Positions 43,189-52,168 of a stretch of 64,000 nucleotides of DNA are shown here, one piece after another (within the stretch, counting starts at the first letter, position 1; each line of letters starts with the position of its first letter). Origin of the DNA: Tritonibacter mobilis (GTDB taxonomy: Bacteria > Pseudomonadota > Alphaproteobacteria > Rhodobacterales > Rhodobacteraceae); assembly GCF_001681715.1 (NCBI RefSeq), contig NZ_LNWY01000005.1, forward strand, positions 1 through 64,000, written 5' to 3'. The notes under the pieces were generated by a model. The model did no database searches. It saw nothing but the letters and a program-made list of their open reading frames with translations, and was not told the DNA's origin. The translations under genes were made by a program, and so were the position numbers.

Positions 43189-44772
43189 ATGAGGGATGGG
43201 AGTTATACCTACAAGCTGTTTCACCGCAGCGATTTCAGCGCGTTCTGGGCGCTGTTTACCGACAATATCGTCAACCTGATGGTGCTTGCGGGCATCTGTC
43301 AGTTCGTCTTTCAGATGCCCGCCGAGATCGTCTATGGCCGCATTGTGCCGGGGGCAGGTGTTGCGATCCTTGCCGGGATCGTGGCCTATGTGGCGCTTGC
43401 CAAACGCGCCGCACACCAACACGGGCGGGACGTCACCGCCCTGCCCTACGGCATCTCGACGCCAGTGATGTTTGTCTATCTCTTTGGCGTGATCGGCCCG
43501 ATCTACTGGGCCACCAATGATCCGCTTTTGGCGTGGCAAGTGGGGATCGGGGCCGGCTTCATGGGCGGAATTGTTGCCGCCCTTGGTGCGGTTGTTGGCC
43601 CATGGCTCAAACGCGTGACACCACGCGCGGGTATGCTCGGCACGCTCTGCGGTATTGCCTTGGTGTTCATCGGTTCGGTGCCTCTGGCGACCGTGTTTGA
43701 GAACCCGTTCATCGGCTTTGCCTCCATGATCATCATTCTCTGGGGCCTCGTGGGGCGGTTTCGCCTGCCGTATAATATCCCTGCAGGTCTTCTGGCGCTG
43801 CTTGTTGGCACCGTGGTGGCGCTGATGCTGGGCACTTCGACCCTAAGCCTTGAGGGCATCGGGTTCTATCCGCCGCTGCCCTACATCGGGGATCTGATCG
43901 CGGGTATTCAGTACCTCTTTGCCAATCCCGAGCTGTTCTTGGTGCTGGTGCCAGTGCAAATCTACAACTTCATCGAGACGATGAACAACGTCGAGAGCGC
44001 CGAGGCGGCGGGCGATCACTACCCGGTGGCCACCTGCCAGATCACCGATGGCGTCGGAACCATGATCGGCGCGGTCTTTGGCTCTCCCTTCCCGACCACC
44101 GCCTATATCGGCCATCCGGCCTACAAACGCATGGGCGCGCATGCAGGCTATATCATCGGCGTCGGCACGGTGATCCCGCTGGCGGCGTTTTTTGGCCTGC
44201 TTGCCTTCCTCAACAACCTGATCCCGGTGGCCGCAGCAGCACCGGTGCTGGTGTTTGTGGCACTGAGCCTGATCACCAACACTGCCCATTCGGTCAAGAC
44301 CGAGCATATGGCGGCAGTGACCATCGCGATGATGCCGCATGTCTCGGCGTTTTTGATGGTGAAATGGGCGGCCCTGATCGGCGCGCTCGGAGCGGTCGGC
44401 GTCGCAGGCGTGCCGCAGTTGGGAGACGCCGCGCTGACCTCGGCGCTGCTACAACAGGGCGCGCATTTCAGCGGTCATCTGTCGCTTTCGCAAGGGGCCA
44501 TCCTGACCGGGCTGATCTGGGGGGCCATCGTTGCCTATGTGATTGACGGGAACTTTCGCAGCGCTGGCGGCTTTGCCATTGCTGCGGCAGCAATGTCGGC
44601 GCTTGGGATCATCCACGGGGCGAGCCTGCACTGGCCAGAACTGAACAGCGTGACTGGCGGCTATTTGATCGCGGCGGCGTTCCTCTTCATCTATCCGCTG
44701 TTTCACAAGGAAGATGATCTGGTGAATGCAAATGCGGTGTTGGAGGAAACCCCGCCACAAGCCGCAGAATAG
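43189..44772 (+). CDS. NCS2/AzgA-like purine permease
   Basis: A 527-aa inner-membrane transporter with about 12-14 hydrophobic segments, of the nucleobase NCS2/AzgA group. Family motifs include DVTALPYGISTPVMF near the N-terminus, NFIETMNNVESAEAAGD and GSPFPTTAYIGHPAYKRMGA (similar to the QN-x-G region). Located 69 bp after xdhC with a good AGGGAGGTC site, it likely imports hypoxanthine, xanthine or guanine for the dehydrogenase. Exact substrate not set. Confidence 0.85.
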   Translation: MRDGSYTYKLFHRSDFSAFWALFTDNIVNLMVLAGICQFVFQMPAEIVYGRIVPGAGVAILAGIVAYVALAKRAAHQHGRDVTALPYGISTPVMFVYLFGVIGPIYWATNDPLLAWQVGIGAGFMGGIVAALGAVVGPWLKRVTPRAGMLGTLCGIALVFIGSVPLATVFENPFIGFASMIIILWGLVGRFRLPYNIPAGLLALLVGTVVALMLGTSTLSLEGIGFYPPLPYIGDLIAGIQYLFANPELFLVLVPVQIYNFIETMNNVESAEAAGDHYPVATCQITDGVGTMIGAVFGSPFPTTAYIGHPAYKRMGAHAGYIIGVGTVIPLAAFFGLLAFLNNLIPVAAAAPVLVFVALSLITNTAHSVKTEHMAAVTIAMMPHVSAFLMVKWAALIGALGAVGVAGVPQLGDAALTSALLQQGAHFSGHLSLSQGAILTGLIWGAIVAYVIDGNFRSAGGFAIAAAAMSALGIIHGASLHWPELNSVTGGYLIAAAFLFIYPLFHKEDDLVNANAVLEETPPQAAE

Positions 44773-44798
44773 GCCACTTGTCCAAACCCTGAACCTAG

Positions 44799-44831
44799 AC
44801 CTGCGCGCTGAGTGGATACCAGCGCGCAGGT
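44799..44831. terminator. Perfect 12-bp hairpin between convergent genes
   Basis: ACCTGCGCGCTG (44799-44810), 9-nt loop, CAGCGCGCAGGT (44820-44831). It touches the stop codon of the Lrp gene on the other strand. The T-tract is weak, but position and strength suggest a shared terminator. Confidence 0.7.
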
Positions 44832-45319
44832 TATTGTGAGGTACGTCGGGACTGGTCGACCATATCAAGCACTGGCATTGAAAACCCTGTTTTAACCCGA
44901 TCCATCACCGCGCTGGTGCGAAACCGCAGTACGTTTTCTTCGGCAAAGAACTGACGACGGGTGAACTCATCATAATCGGCCATATCGCGCGCCGAGATGA
45001 TCAGCACAAAATCAGCGTTCCCCGTCACATAGTAGCACTGCATCACCTCCGGTGCGGCGCGCATCTGCGCCTTGAAGCGGTCCAGATCTTCCATCCGCTC
45101 GTTTTGCAATGTCACCTCGACAATCAGCAGCAACCCGCGTCCCACCTTGTCCGGGGCGAGCACGGTGATCTCAGATTCCACCACATTTGAGGCCCGCAAC
45201 CGTGCCAGGCGTTTGCGGCAGGCATCCGGCGACAGCCCCACCTGCTTGGAGAGCGCCTCGGCGGTCATGCGGGCGTCGGACTGGATGGCCTCCAGTATCA
45301 AGGCGTCGAATCTATCCAT
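44831..45319 (-). CDS. Lrp/AsnC-type transcriptional regulator
   Basis: A 162-aa Lrp-family protein. Winged helix at about 1-55 (MDRFDALILEAIQSDARM, LSPDACRKRLARLRASNVVES) and a C-terminal Lrp ligand domain (YYVTGNADFVLIISARDMADY). The start is ATG 45319; the longer frame begins with a TTG. It is divergent (174-bp gap) from the ammonia-lyase-like gene and is the likely regulator of that three-gene operon, sensing an amino acid. An unrelated copy of the family (DoeX) is at 23.5 kb. Confidence 0.9.
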   Translation of the reverse strand: MDRFDALILEAIQSDARMTAEALSKQVGLSPDACRKRLARLRASNVVESEITVLAPDKVGRGLLLIVEVTLQNERMEDLDRFKAQMRAAPEVMQCYYVTGNADFVLIISARDMADYDEFTRRQFFAEENVLRFRTSAVMDRVKTGFSMPVLDMVDQSRRTSQ

Positions 45320-45493
45320 ACCGGCAGAATGGCGGAAATTCGGCCTCTGGGTAAGACGCAACGGTTCTGCCGGACGGTATTCGGATCATTATAGCTCGGT
45401 TAGTACGATTTTCGGCCAGATCCGATCCAAGAAATCCGGGATACGTCACCGCAAGAGCGCTAGGCTGAGCATCAAAGAACAGGAGCCCGCTTT

Positions 45494-46540
45494 ATGCCCG
45501 TGACATTTGCCAACCCCCACCGTGGTCGGGGTCTCGCCCTCGACGCGCCGTTTCCTTGCGATGATGCAAAAGGGGTCGCCGATTTGCTGGGGCAATGCCC
45601 TGCGCATCAGGAAACACCGCTCCTGTCTTTGCCCACATTGGCCGCGCACTGTGGCGTTGCTCAGATCCACCTCAAGGACGAGCGCAACCGCATGGGGCTA
45701 GGCAGTTTCAAGGCACTCGGGGCCGCGCACGCCATTGCCCGCGCCGCCTGGGACGTGGTTGAGGGCGGCGATTGGTCAAAGGCGCTGGCAGGGCGCACAT
45801 TCGTCACCGCAAGCGCAGGCAACCACGGACTGTCCGTTGCCACCGGGGCGGCGCTGTTTGGGGCGCAGGCGGTGATCTACCTTGCCGAAACCGTGCCCGA
45901 GAGTTTTGCCGCGCGCTTGCGTGCCAAAGGTGCCGAGGTGGTGCGCGAGGGAACCGATTACGAGGCCAGCATGGATGCGGCAGAGACGGCGGCAGTGCGC
46001 AACGGCTGGACGTTGCTCTCTGACAGCTCTTGGCCCGGATATACCGCACTCCCTTATCTGGTGATGGAGGGATACCTGCAACTCGCGGCGGAGGCTGCTC
46101 AGCAGATCCCCGCGCCACCAACACATATCCTGCTGCAAGCCGGGGTGGGCGGGTTGGCGGCTGCGGTCGCCGCCCATGCGCGCAAGGTCTGGGGCGACGC
46201 CCCGCAGATCATTGTCGTTGAGCCAGAGGCTGCCCCTGCCCTCATGGAAAGCATCCGGGCTGGCAACGTGGTCGACACCCAAGGGCCGGTCTCTGCGATG
46301 GGGCGGCTGGATTGCAAAACGCCGTCGATGATCGCGCTTCAGGGATTGGCGCGCGATGCGGATCTGTTTGTCATCCTCACCGAAGAGGAGGCCGCTGCCG
46401 CCGTGGTCACACTCCAAAACGAAGGACTGGCCACAACCCCCTCTGGCGGGGCCGGGATCGGTGCCTTGATCGCCGGGCTTGATCTGCCCGAAGACGCCCG
46501 CGTTTTCGCAATCTTGAGCGAAGGGCCAGAGGATGCCTGA
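45494..46540 (+). CDS. Diaminopropionate ammonia-lyase-like PLP enzyme
   Basis: A 348-aa fold-type II PLP enzyme. Lys in LGSFKALGAAHAI holds PLP; SAGNHGLSVA binds the substrate carboxylate; LQAGVGGLAAAVAA is the phosphate loop; LLSDSSWPGYT matches the diaminopropionate ammonia-lyase segment more than threonine dehydratase. Expected to split 2,3-diaminopropionate or a related hydroxy/amino acid to a keto acid and ammonia. It overlaps the M24 gene by 8 nt. The context (M24 hydrolase, racemase-like enzyme, Lrp regulator) suggests breakdown of a modified amino acid. Confidence 0.8.
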   Translation: MPVTFANPHRGRGLALDAPFPCDDAKGVADLLGQCPAHQETPLLSLPTLAAHCGVAQIHLKDERNRMGLGSFKALGAAHAIARAAWDVVEGGDWSKALAGRTFVTASAGNHGLSVATGAALFGAQAVIYLAETVPESFAARLRAKGAEVVREGTDYEASMDAAETAAVRNGWTLLSDSSWPGYTALPYLVMEGYLQLAAEAAQQIPAPPTHILLQAGVGGLAAAVAAHARKVWGDAPQIIVVEPEAAPALMESIRAGNVVDTQGPVSAMGRLDCKTPSMIALQGLARDADLFVILTEEEAAAAVVTLQNEGLATTPSGGAGIGALIAGLDLPEDARVFAILSEGPEDA

Positions 46541-47696
46541 GACGTCGCTGATCTTTCCCGCGCGTGAATATCAAAACCGCATCACCCGGTTACAGGACCG
46601 TATGGCAACAGCCGGGGCCGATGCGCTGCTGCTGACCACGGCGGCGGATGTGTTTTACGTGACTGGGTTCCTGACCCGGTTCTGGGAAAGCCCCGCCCGG
46701 CCCTGGTTCATCGTGTTGCCCGTCTCTGGCGATCCGGTGGCGGTCATCCCCTCGATCGGTGCCGCCTTGATGCAGCGCACATGGATCACGCAGGTCCGGA
46801 CGTGGGATGCGCCTGACCCTGCGGATGACGGACTGAGCCTCTTGGTCGACACGCTGGCGTCATTGGTCCCAGAGCAGGGAAAAATTGCTGCCCCCATGGG
46901 ATTTGAGACACATTTGCGGATGCCGCTTGCAGATTATCACGCCCTCTGCGCGCAGCTGGCCCCGCGACAGGTGATGGATGGCACTGATATTGTCCAACGG
47001 GTGCGTGAGATCAAATCCGAGGCCGAAATTGCCAAGATCCGCACCACCTGCGCCATCGCCGGGCGCGCTTTTGATCGGGTGTCAGAGATCGCGGGCGTGG
47101 ACCGCCCGCTTGATCAGGTGTTTCGCGCATTTCAGGCTCTGTTACTGGGCGAGGGGGCCGATTGGGTGAGCTATCTCGCCGGCGGCGCGGGCGCAGATGG
47201 TTACGGCGATGTGATCTCTCCGGCCACCGCGCAGCCGCTGGAGCGCGGCGATATTTTGATGCTCGACACTGGTGCGGTCCGCGAGGGGTATTTCTGCGAC
47301 TTTGACCGCAACTATGCCATCGGTCCGGCCTCGGATCTGGCTAAACGCGCGCATTCCGCGCTCTGGTCTGCGACGGAGACCTGTCTTGAGGCGCTGCGTC
47401 CGGGGATGCTGGCGCGGGATGTGCATCAGATCCTGCGCGATGCGCTGATCGCACAAGGGGCCACACCCGGTGCTGGACGGCTGGGCCATGGGCTGGGCGT
47501 GACGCTGACGGAATGGCCGTCGTTCACCCCGAAGGACACCACGCCCCTGCGCGCGGGCATGGTGCTGACGCTCGAACCCGGCGCACTGGTGGGGCCGGAT
47601 CGCATCATGGTGCATGAGGAAAACATCGTTTTACGCGAAAGTGGTGCTGAGCTTTTGTCGCCCCGTGCCCCCTCTGACCTGCCGGAGATTGGGTGA
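46533..47696 (+). CDS. M24-family metallopeptidase-like hydrolase
   Basis: A 387-aa protein of the creatinase/aminopeptidase P fold: N-terminal creatinase domain (about 15-150) and C-terminal pita-bread domain. Metal ligands appear in LMLDTGAVREGYFCDFDRNYA (two Asp, split over about 20 residues), RLGHGLGVTLTEWP (His), LTLEPGAL (Glu) and MVHEENIVL (Glu). Relatives include proline dipeptidases, creatinase and ectoine hydrolase (DoeA/EutD). Given an ammonia-lyase and a EutA-like enzyme beside it, a ring- or amide-opening hydrolase is possible, but the substrate is open. Confidence 0.8.
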   Translation: MPETSLIFPAREYQNRITRLQDRMATAGADALLLTTAADVFYVTGFLTRFWESPARPWFIVLPVSGDPVAVIPSIGAALMQRTWITQVRTWDAPDPADDGLSLLVDTLASLVPEQGKIAAPMGFETHLRMPLADYHALCAQLAPRQVMDGTDIVQRVREIKSEAEIAKIRTTCAIAGRAFDRVSEIAGVDRPLDQVFRAFQALLLGEGADWVSYLAGGAGADGYGDVISPATAQPLERGDILMLDTGAVREGYFCDFDRNYAIGPASDLAKRAHSALWSATETCLEALRPGMLARDVHQILRDALIAQGATPGAGRLGHGLGVTLTEWPSFTPKDTTPLRAGMVLTLEPGALVGPDRIMVHEENIVLRESGAELLSPRAPSDLPEIG

Positions 47697-48451
47697 TGAC
47701 ATCCTTTCCGTATGAGATCGCGGAAGACCCGCGCCTGCGTCTCGGGCTGATTGCCTTGCAGGTGGATGAAACCATCGAAGAGGACTTCCGCCAGATGTTT
47801 CCTCAGCCTGCCGCACGGCTACACATCAGTCGCGTTCCTTCCGGTGCGGAGCTGACGCCCGACACCATCGCCGCCATGGAAGAGGATTTGCCACAGGCCG
47901 CGCGTCTGCTGCCGCCTGCCGCCCGGTTTGAGGTCATCGCCTATGGCTGCACCTCCGGTACCAGCCTGATCGGCGCAGGTCGCGTGAGAGAACTGGTCCG
48001 TGCCAATGCTACAACACACGCCGTCAGTGACCCGCTCAGTGCCGCGATTGCCGCGCTCCGGGCACTGAATATGACGCGTGTCGGGATCGTCTCGCCCTAT
48101 ATCGCCTCCGTGGCCGCCCCGATCCGCGCAGGATTTGAAGCGGCGGATCTTGTGGTGCCCGACATGCTTGGCTTTGGCGAGGAGATTGAGGCCCGTGTCG
48201 CGCGGATCGCACCTGCCTCCATCTGTGCCGCGGCCCGTGCGCTTGCATCACGGGCTGAACTGGATGCGATATTCCTGTCCTGCACCAACCTGCGCACACT
48301 TGAGGTCATTCCGACGCTCGAAGCGGAATTGGACCTGCCGGTGCTGAGTTCCAACCAAGTCCTCGGCTGGCACATGGCAAGCCTCGCGGGCCTTGCGCTG
48401 CGGGATCTGGCGGTGCCGGGACAGCTTGGAAAACAGGCGGCGCAGCTCTGA
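47696..48451 (+). CDS. Asp/Glu racemase-superfamily protein (maleate isomerase/EutA-like)
   Basis: A 251-aa member of the aspartate/glutamate racemase superfamily, closest in look to maleate cis-trans isomerase, arylmalonate decarboxylase and EutA. The two active-site Cys motifs are IAYGCTSGTSLIG and IFLSCTNLRTLE; the middle block RVGIVSPYIASVAAPI is typical. The start is ATG 47696, overlapping the M24 stop by one base. Third gene of the operon controlled by the Lrp regulator. Could racemise, isomerise or decarboxylate the pathway intermediate. Confidence 0.82.
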   Translation: MTSFPYEIAEDPRLRLGLIALQVDETIEEDFRQMFPQPAARLHISRVPSGAELTPDTIAAMEEDLPQAARLLPPAARFEVIAYGCTSGTSLIGAGRVRELVRANATTHAVSDPLSAAIAALRALNMTRVGIVSPYIASVAAPIRAGFEAADLVVPDMLGFGEEIEARVARIAPASICAAARALASRAELDAIFLSCTNLRTLEVIPTLEAELDLPVLSSNQVLGWHMASLAGLALRDLAVPGQLGKQAAQL

Positions 48452-48467
48452 GCCACGCCGCCTGTTT
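48431..48467 (+). terminator. 11-bp hairpin at operon end
   Basis: AAACAGGCGGC (48431-48441) pairs with GCCGCCTGTTT (48457-48467). It spans the stop codon of the racemase-like gene and separates it from the convergent M24 peptidase gene. Confidence 0.7.
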
Positions 48468-48493
48468 GTCCTTAGCCCTGAGGGGCTGTGTGC

Positions 48494-49597
48494 TTAGACG
48501 CGCACCATGTCGCGTGGCATCTCGGAAAAGATCTCCGCACCGTCTTCGCGCAGGATGACGATTTCCTCCAGACGGATGCCGAACTTACCCTCTATGTAGA
48601 TGCCCGGCTCGATCGAGAACACATTGCCCTCCGCCAGCACCACGTCGGAATTGGCGGCGATATAGGGCGGTTCGTGAATGTCGATACCGAGACCATGGCC
48701 GGTGCGATGCAGGAAGCGATCCCCATAGCCTGCGGCGGTGATCACATCGCGCGCGGCCTTGTCGATATCGCTGGCCACAACACCGGGTTTAGCCACCGCG
48801 AGTGCGGCCTGAACGGCCTTCTCGACCACGTCAAAGACCTCCTCGTAATCCTCTTCGGGCGTACCAAAGTAGCCGCAGCGGGTCATATCGGACGGGTAGC
48901 CATCCAGACGGCAGCCTGTGTCAATCAGCACAGCAGAGTTGCGGGTCAACTGGGTGTCACCGGGCGTGTGATGCGGGAAGGCCCCAGACGCGCCAAAGCA
49001 CACGGAACAGAACTCCAGCGTCGCTCCGGCAGCAACATATTCAGTTTTGATCAGTTCAACGATCTCGCGCTCGGTGACGCCTTCTTTGAGGGCAGCAAAC
49101 GCGGCTTTGACGGCCTTGTCATTGGTCAGATGCGCGGCTTTGATCGCGTGGTACTCGCTGTCGTCCTTGGAGGCCCGCAACAGGCTCACGGTGTCATCGG
49201 CAAAGCGACGGCGCGGCGTCTCCAGCGCGTCCAGAAGGCGCAGCGAGAAATCGGTGCGCATGGTCTCATCCAGAACCACCGACAGATTCGGGCGCGTCGC
49301 GCCGCAGGCCTCAAGAAGTGCGGCCAGAGCGGCATCCGGGCCTTCGTCATCACGCCATGGGTAGAACGGCAGGTCCGTGTCCTTGCGCGCGGCGGCGGCA
49401 TTCAGCGCCGGCATCAAAAAGCCCGCATAAGACTGGCTCACCAAGAGCATCACCGGGCGCTCATCGCCATGGGGATGCACACCAGACAGCCACGCCATAT
49501 GGCTGGAAGGGCCGAGGGCGACAAGGTCGGTGCCTGTCAGCTCCATACGGGCACGCAGAGCAGCGAGGCGGGCGGCGGTCAGCGGGAATTCGGTCAT
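48494..49597 (-). CDS. M24-family peptidase (Xaa-Pro dipeptidase-like)
   Basis: A 367-aa pita-bread metallopeptidase. N-terminal creatinase domain (about 5-140; LGPSSHMAWLSGVHPHGDER), then the metal domain: VLIDTGCRLDGYPSDMTRC (two Asp), HRTGHGLGIDIHEPPYI (His), SIEPGIYI (Glu) and IRLEEIVIL (Glu). All five ligands are present, as in active Xaa-Pro peptidases. It is on the same strand as the peptide binding protein and 72 bp after it, so it likely hydrolyses imported dipeptides. It is not closely similar to the M24 protein at 46.5 kb. Confidence 0.88.
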   Translation of the reverse strand: MTEFPLTAARLAALRARMELTGTDLVALGPSSHMAWLSGVHPHGDERPVMLLVSQSYAGFLMPALNAAAARKDTDLPFYPWRDDEGPDAALAALLEACGATRPNLSVVLDETMRTDFSLRLLDALETPRRRFADDTVSLLRASKDDSEYHAIKAAHLTNDKAVKAAFAALKEGVTEREIVELIKTEYVAAGATLEFCSVCFGASGAFPHHTPGDTQLTRNSAVLIDTGCRLDGYPSDMTRCGYFGTPEEDYEEVFDVVEKAVQAALAVAKPGVVASDIDKAARDVITAAGYGDRFLHRTGHGLGIDIHEPPYIAANSDVVLAEGNVFSIEPGIYIEGKFGIRLEEIVILREDGAEIFSEMPRDMVRV

Positions 49598-49631
49598 CGA
49601 AGGCTCCGGGATTATAGCGAGAGATAGGGGA

Positions 49632-49659
49632 ATCGGGCCACCAGCGCGGGCGGCCCGAT
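49632..49659 (-). terminator. Hairpin between binding-protein gene and M24 gene
   Basis: ATCGGGCC (49632-49639) pairs with GGCCCGAT (49652-49659). There is no T-tract; it is probably a 3' stabiliser of the binding-protein mRNA or a weak attenuator. Confidence 0.5.
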
Positions 49660-49669
49660 CAGTTCACGG

Positions 49670-51259
49670 TTACTCTTTTTCCACCAGACGGTAGAACACA
49701 AAGTCAGAGGTCGCGCCGTTGACGTAACCCGAAACCGCCTCGTTCATGGCGACCTGATAGGCGGCCTGGAACATGATCACGATGGGCGACTCGGCTTGCA
49801 CCTCTTTTTGCAGCTCGCGGTACATGTCGAGACGGGCATCCGCGTCGCTCTCGGACAGCGCTGCCATGGTTTTCTTGTTCATCTCTTCCGGCACGGCCCA
49901 TGCGTTGCGCCAGGTGGTGGTCGCTGCATAATTGTCGTCAGAGTTGTCGGAATTATAGGCGAAGGCCTTGGCGTTGGAGTGCGGATCCATGAAGTCCGGG
50001 CCCCAATACAGCAGCATCGCCTCATGGCTGCGCTCGCGGTATTTGGTGATCACCTGGCTCCCGGTGCCCGGCAGGATCTCAAAGTTGATGCCCGCATCGG
50101 CAAAGCTCGCTTGCAGCGACTGCGCCATATCGGTGAAGGGGGCCGCATTGATCACATCCAGAGAAACGGTGATCGGGGTCTCGATGCCGGCCTCGGACAG
50201 GATGCTCTTGGCCTTTTCCGGGTCATAAGAGAACGGGGTCTCATCATAAGAACCGGGGAAGCCCTTGGGCCAGAAGGCCTGATGCACTTCCATCTGACCT
50301 TTGATGATCGTGTCGGTCATGCCTTTGTAGTCGACCAGATAGCGTGCCGCTTCCCAAACTGCCGGGGGCGTCAGGCTCTCGGTTTTCTGGTTGAACGACA
50401 GGAAGTGGACAGCCGCCTGCGGGAAGGTCTCAACCTTAATCTCGCCACTGTCGAGCGAAGCCACCTGATCCGGCGTCATATTGCGCGCCAGATCCACGTC
50501 GCCTTGCTCCAGCAGCAGCTGCTGGGTCGCGCTTTCGGCAACGTGACGGATGATCACGCTGTCGATCTTGGGCGCACCGTTGAAATAGGTCGGGTTCGCC
50601 TGCATGCGAACCATCTGACCCGCAGAATAGCGTTGCAGCGTGAAGGGACCGGAACCGGCTGCATTGGCGTTGAGCCACGCATTGCCCATGTCGCCGTCAA
50701 CTTCGTTTTCCTGCACCAGCTTGCTGTCGACGATGGATGCGGGGCGCGCAGCCAAAACGTTCAGCACAAATGCCGGAGAGAAATCGCCCGCGTATTTCAC
50801 GGTGACGGTGTTGCCCTCGCCCGTGACCATTTCGCCGATATTATCCGCAGTCCAGCCCAGTTGGGTCAGGATGAACGCCGGGGTCAGGTTCAGCTTCACC
50901 ACGCGGGAGAAGGAATAGACCACGTCTTCTGCGGTTACAGGGTTGCCAGAGGCAAACGTCGCGCCATCGCGCAGGGTGAAGGTGATGGTCTTGGCGTCGG
51001 GATCGGTGACCCATTCCGAGGCCAGACCTGCCGCCAGAACGGTGGTGTCTTCGGCATCGTATTGAACCAGACGGTCATAGAGGTTGGTGACCAGCTCGCC
51101 AGAGGTGAACTCATAGGCCTGCGCGGGGTCGATGGCGACGATATCGTCGATGTTCTGTGCCACCACCAGCACGCCCTCGGGCGTGTCGGCCAAGACGGCA
51201 GGTGCCGCAAGCGGCAACAGCAGCGCGCTGGCCAGCAATGTTGTCTTCAGATGTTTCAC
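49670..51259 (-). CDS. ABC transporter periplasmic binding protein (SBP_bac_5)
   Basis: Family 5 solute-binding protein, 529 aa. Signal peptide MKHLKTTLLASALLLPLAAPAVLA. Lobe motifs: AYEFTSGELVTNLYDRLVQY, KTITFTLRDGATFASGNPVT and DFMDPHSNAKAF. It binds peptides or peptide-like compounds for the importer encoded divergently at 52.2-55.7 kb. It is 46 bp downstream of the XRE-cupin gene on the same strand, so the two may be one transcript. About 30% or less visual similarity to the other binding protein at 13.6 kb; not a recent duplicate. Confidence 0.94.
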   Translation of the reverse strand: MKHLKTTLLASALLLPLAAPAVLADTPEGVLVVAQNIDDIVAIDPAQAYEFTSGELVTNLYDRLVQYDAEDTTVLAAGLASEWVTDPDAKTITFTLRDGATFASGNPVTAEDVVYSFSRVVKLNLTPAFILTQLGWTADNIGEMVTGEGNTVTVKYAGDFSPAFVLNVLAARPASIVDSKLVQENEVDGDMGNAWLNANAAGSGPFTLQRYSAGQMVRMQANPTYFNGAPKIDSVIIRHVAESATQQLLLEQGDVDLARNMTPDQVASLDSGEIKVETFPQAAVHFLSFNQKTESLTPPAVWEAARYLVDYKGMTDTIIKGQMEVHQAFWPKGFPGSYDETPFSYDPEKAKSILSEAGIETPITVSLDVINAAPFTDMAQSLQASFADAGINFEILPGTGSQVITKYRERSHEAMLLYWGPDFMDPHSNAKAFAYNSDNSDDNYAATTTWRNAWAVPEEMNKKTMAALSESDADARLDMYRELQKEVQAESPIVIMFQAAYQVAMNEAVSGYVNGATSDFVFYRLVEKE

Positions 51260-51305
51260 GGGAGGTCTCCTTGTTGGATGAAACTTCTAGTCAGTCTGTC
51301 GCGGT

Positions 51306-51920
51306 TTACGCGTTCTGTTTGTGGGACAGTTCCGGAAGCTCGATGGCGCCTTTGCGATTGAGAACTGTCAGCGTCCCGGTCCAGAGGATTCGGGCGGTGT
51401 GATCGGTTGGATTGCTCCATGCGTGCGGGGTATTGCCGCTGTAGTGCAGGCTATCGCCTGCGGTCATGGCGAAGGACTGGCCGTCCAGCGTTTGCTGGAT
51501 TTCCCCCTCAAGGACAAAGATGATCTCTTCGCCCTCATGGCTCACGGTTTCCGATACATAGCCAGACGGGATGTGCAGGATATAGGACGACATCTCAGAG
51601 CCGGGAAAATCCGCGCCCAGCGCCTCATAGCGCAGAGAGGAATCATCCAGTGCAAACAGCGGTCGTGTTCCCGCACGGGTCAAACCATCCGAAGGCTTCG
51701 ATGCCGAAATGAAATAATCCAGCCCAACATCCAGCGCCGCCGAAATCTGCGCCAACGTCCCAAGCGAAGGCGTTGCGTTGTCGCGCTCAACCTGACTGAG
51801 ATAGCCGACCGACACACCGGATTTGTCGCAGAGCGCCTGCAAGGTCAGTTTCAACTGCTTGCGGCGCTTGCGGATCGCGGGGCCGACATTGGGCTCTTGT
51901 GGTGGTTTTTCACGCGGCAT
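51306..51920 (-). CDS. XRE-family regulator with cupin domain
   Basis: A 204-aa regulator: XRE helix-turn-helix at about 12-68 (IRKRRKQLKLTLQALCDKSG, SVGYLSQVERDNATPSLGTL) and a C-terminal cupin_2 domain (about 110-185; SHEGEEIIFVLEGE and GDSLHYSGNTPHAWSNP). In this family (PuuR-like) the cupin senses a small ligand. It is divergent from the ABC operon and likely controls both sides through the A/T palindromes at 52.0 kb. Confidence 0.92.
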   Translation of the reverse strand: MPREKPPQEPNVGPAIRKRRKQLKLTLQALCDKSGVSVGYLSQVERDNATPSLGTLAQISAALDVGLDYFISASKPSDGLTRAGTRPLFALDDSSLRYEALGADFPGSEMSSYILHIPSGYVSETVSHEGEEIIFVLEGEIQQTLDGQSFAMTAGDSLHYSGNTPHAWSNPTDHTARILWTGTLTVLNRKGAIELPELSHKQNA

Positions 51921-52003
51921 TTTTGTTCTTCACACTTTGGGTTGGACCCTGCGTCTGTAGCATCAGACAGGGTCACATTCCTGGATGTTGTCTCGCTCAC
52001 GCT

Positions 52004-52040
52004 ACAAAAAAAATTTTTGTCAGGCAAAAATTTTTTTGCA
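52004..52040. promoter_or_regulatory. Tandem A/T palindromes, candidate XRE-cupin operator
   Basis: Two palindromic blocks lie side by side: ACAAAAAAAATTTTTGT (52004-52020) and GCAAAAATTTTTTTGC (52024-52039), centres about 18 bp apart. They sit in the 248-bp gap between the divergent XRE-cupin and permease genes, a stiff A-tract region suited to dimer or tetramer binding. Confidence 0.65.
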
Positions 52041-52168
52041 CATTTCGAAAATTGTTTTATGCCTGATGCACCAACCACCGCGTCAGGGGCCTCTCTGGCG
52101 CAGAGTTTTCACGATGCCAGATCTCCCGGCTGCCGGGGGTTTTGGGAGGAGAAAAGGGGACCAGACCC

